Source: Chitinophaga skermanii (GTDB taxonomy: Bacteria; Bacteroidota; Bacteroidia; Chitinophagales; Chitinophagaceae). From it: DNA of 64,000 nucleotides. Positions 62,401-64,000 of this stretch are shown piece after piece (within the stretch, counting starts at the first letter, position 1; every line of letters begins with the position of its first letter). The stretch spans positions 709,885 through 773,884 of the forward strand of contig NZ_QLLL01000002.1 in NCBI RefSeq assembly GCF_003259335.1. Reading direction: 5' to 3'. Under the pieces are notes generated by a model that was given only the letters and a program-made list of their open reading frames with translations, made no database searches and was not told where the DNA came from. A program made the position numbers and the translations under genes.

Positions 62401-62877
62401 ATGCGCTTTGAAACAAAACTCGACACATTTGGCAAGATCACTTCCGGCTGCATCGTATTACTAACCCTCGGTTTATTGTATACTGGCTTTGTTGATCCAG
62501 CAAAACCCGTGTATGTAGGTGGCGCTATATTATTAGTGGTGGTATTGATTAGCTTAGGATTAAGTCCTCGATCCTATTCCATAGAAGAAGGACAGTTAAT
62601 TATTCACCGTTTAGTGGGGCAGAAAAGAATTCCCTTGGCATCGATTACTGCTGCGCGCCATTTGGATCGTAGTGAATTAGGTATTGTGATGCGTACGATG
62701 GGGATTGGTGGATTATTTGGATATATAGGGTCGTTTCATTCCAGCAAAATTGGTCATTACAGCAGTTGGACCACCAACCGTGATTCACTTGTGTTGATTG
62801 AAACTGCTGATAAAAAGTATATGATTAGTCCTACTGATTACGATGGTTTTCTGCGCGCTTTCCAACAAGCAAAATAA
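62401..62877 (+). CDS. Uncharacterised membrane protein with PH-like domain
   Basis: 158 residues from ATG at 62401 (MRFETKLDTFG); an upstream in-frame ATG at 62272 overlaps the divergent SRPBCC control region. Two membrane helices (about 12-30 and 38-54) precede a PH-like region SPRSYSIEEGQLIIHRLVGQKRIPLASITAARHLDR, then VLIETADKKYMISPTDYDGFLRAFQQ. This matches the membrane-anchored bacterial PH-domain family that often has unknown function. Confidence 0.72.
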   Translation: MRFETKLDTFGKITSGCIVLLTLGLLYTGFVDPAKPVYVGGAILLVVVLISLGLSPRSYSIEEGQLIIHRLVGQKRIPLASITAARHLDRSELGIVMRTMGIGGLFGYIGSFHSSKIGHYSSWTTNRDSLVLIETADKKYMISPTDYDGFLRAFQQAK

Positions 62878-62880
62878 GCG

Positions 62881-63453
62881 TTATACTTGTTCTTTCGGTG
62901 GATTGGGTTCTGTGATAATTTGCCATTTATTTTGCATATCGAAATCGTGTGGTTTATTACGACGTCTTTCTTGTATGAGAAACCAGAAAATAATCGGTGG
63001 CATAATACAGCCCATACATCCAGCTGTGCGTGGTGGCAGAATGGGATAATAGATCGTTTGAATATCTTTAAAGGCAATGGTTTTGTATTGAAAGCTATCG
63101 ATTTGCACATACAGCTGTTTGTACAGGTGTGTTTTCTTATCCATCAAAATAGCACCGGCATATCGCCAATTCTTCCCTCCTTGCAGGCTGTTATATTCTA
63201 CCGTGTCGCCAATTATTAATGGCGCTTGCAAGGTAATACTATCGGTAGTTATGCTGTAAGTTAACCAACGGTTGACATCCTTTTCATTATAGCGTATGGT
63301 ATCTTTCGAGGTTACAATACCTATATCGTCATTGGGTAATATGCGTACTTTCTTTCTACCTTTTGTAAGGTACATGGTTGTTTGTGCAGCAACAAATTGT
63401 ACTTCACCCAATAACACGCAGCATATCATTCCAAACAGCAATAATTTCTTCAT
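62881..63453 (-). CDS. Uncharacterised secreted protein, paralogue of the following gene
   Basis: 190 residues from ATG at 63453 (MKKLLLFGMICC). Signal peptide ends VAAQ. Beta-rich repeats: MYLTKGRKKVRILPNDDIGIVTSKDTIRY, DSITLQAPLIIGDTVE, QLYVQIDSFQYKTIAFKDIQTI, then PPRTAGCMGCIMPPI and a helix. The same pattern with different residues is in the gene to the right, so these are tandem duplicates. CxxC at the CMGC stretch may coordinate a metal or form a disulphide. No family known to me. Ends four bases from the PH-like gene stop (convergent). Confidence 0.7.
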   Translation of the reverse strand: MKKLLLFGMICCVLLGEVQFVAAQTTMYLTKGRKKVRILPNDDIGIVTSKDTIRYNEKDVNRWLTYSITTDSITLQAPLIIGDTVEYNSLQGGKNWRYAGAILMDKKTHLYKQLYVQIDSFQYKTIAFKDIQTIYYPILPPRTAGCMGCIMPPIIFWFLIQERRRNKPHDFDMQNKWQIITEPNPPKEQV

Positions 63454-63464
63454 CGATAAGTACT

Positions 63465-64000
63465 TTATTTTTTGGCAACAGGAAGTGAATCTTCTACAAC
63501 TATTTTCCATTGTTTATCACGAATAGGCATACGGCGATAATGCCAACGTTTACGATTGTAGGCAATTAAATATATCGTTACAGGTGGCACCCAGCAATAT
63601 TGGCAATCCCGATTATCATGCGGCAATAGCACGTATTCGAAACTAGTGATATCTTTTAAGGCGAATGATTGATATGCAAAGCTATCTACTACGAGATATG
63701 TACGCCGGTAGGTGGCTCTTCTTTCACCAACCCATTCCCCGTTTACAAAACGGTATGGTGCCGGTAAACCATTACCATTCATTACAATCGTGTCGTGGTA
63801 TTTAAGGGGACGCTGTAACGTAATACTATCATGCGATACACTGTGGATAAGTGGGCGAAGTGGATTGTCTTTTCCCATGTAATTCAATGTATCTTTGATG
63901 GTCGCTATGCCTATTTCATCTTGCAAATAGACGCGCACTTTTTTCTTTTTCTTCACTAGGTACAACGTTGGCTGTGCGGCTGCGATTGTTATTCCCCCCA
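63465..64000 (-). CDS. Uncharacterised secreted protein, paralogue, start outside window
   Basis: About 178 residues visible; the frame continues past the right edge, where AAAQP looks like the end of a signal peptide. TLYLVKKKKKVRVYLQDEIGIATIKDTLNY, DSITLQRPL, TYLVVDSFAYQSFALKDITSFEYV and the CQYCWVPP stretch align with the preceding gene (CxxC is conserved), so both belong to one family. Their identity is unknown. They lie in tandem, 11 bases apart, one transcript. Confidence 0.65.
   Translation of the reverse strand, partial: GGITIAAAQPTLYLVKKKKKVRVYLQDEIGIATIKDTLNYMGKDNPLRPLIHSVSHDSITLQRPLKYHDTIVMNGNGLPAPYRFVNGEWVGERRATYRRTYLVVDSFAYQSFALKDITSFEYVLLPHDNRDCQYCWVPPVTIYLIAYNRKRWHYRRMPIRDKQWKIVVEDSLPVAKK

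Noticed and set aside
1..64000. CRISPR arrays, tRNA/rRNA genes, prophage or insertion-sequence transposases
   Set aside because: No regular repeat-spacer array, no transposase or integrase domain, and no conserved rRNA or tRNA-like cloverleaf was recognised on reading; the repeats found are not CRISPR-like.

Overview
The window looks like the chromosome of a free-living, glycan-degrading Bacteroidota, most likely a Chitinophaga-type member of the Chitinophagaceae. This rests on three SusC/SusD pairs, a FecR/ECF-sigma pair, two LytS/LytTR pairs, several large outer-membrane barrels, the near absence of Shine-Dalgarno sequences, and TAnnTTTG-type promoter hexamers. I see no rRNA, tRNA, CRISPR array, transposase or phage genes. 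The genus is an inference from gene style, not from a marker gene.

Left part (1-26 kb). The window opens inside an astacin-type metalloprotease lipoprotein on the minus strand. Single enzyme genes follow: an HSL-type esterase, a choloylglycine-hydrolase-like Ntn amidase, a Tat-exported sugar isomerase-like protein, and an exported metallo-beta-lactamase fold hydrolase divergent from an HxlR regulator. Next comes a SusC/SusD system (7.8-11.4 kb) preceded by FecR, with its ECF sigma factor divergent. Two AraC regulators and an SDR, a methyltransferase, a broken TetR/rhodanese remnant, a type-B carboxylesterase, an S41-protease plus transglutaminase pair, and small metabolic genes (DHFR-like, aldo/keto reductase, VOC) complete this part.

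Middle (26-50 kb). A second SusC/SusD pair (26.2-31.2 kb) is followed by a 1.5 kb AT-rich non-coding stretch. A TonB-dependent siderophore-type receptor comes next, with two tandem, mutually similar, cysteine-rich secreted proteins behind it. The most informative locus lies at 38.5-48.2 kb, all on the minus strand: a periplasmic GH13 amylase; a membrane regulator with two starch-binding-like domains outside, seven predicted membrane helices and a cytoplasmic AraC domain; then SusC, SusD and a SusE-like lipoprotein. It reads as a compact starch/maltodextrin utilisation locus with its own one-protein glycan sensor. A LytS/LytTR pair is divergent from it.

Right part (50-64 kb). YccF, two GNAT acetyltransferases, an NAD(P)-binding protein, YjbQ, a Nudix hydrolase, an aquaporin Z, an outer-membrane barrel receptor divergent from a second LytS/LytTR pair, DUF1801, SRPBCC and PH-like proteins, and at the right edge two tandem paralogues of an unrecognised secreted family, the last cut by the window.

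Non-coding structure. Two about 149 bp copies of a dispersed element (38.1 kb and 50.7 kb, opposite orientation) carry two hairpins, one with compensatory base changes. Two intergenic stretches (13.6-13.9 kb and 51.5-51.7 kb) have a Bacteroidota-like promoter, several hairpins and a strong intrinsic terminator, and are candidate small RNAs.
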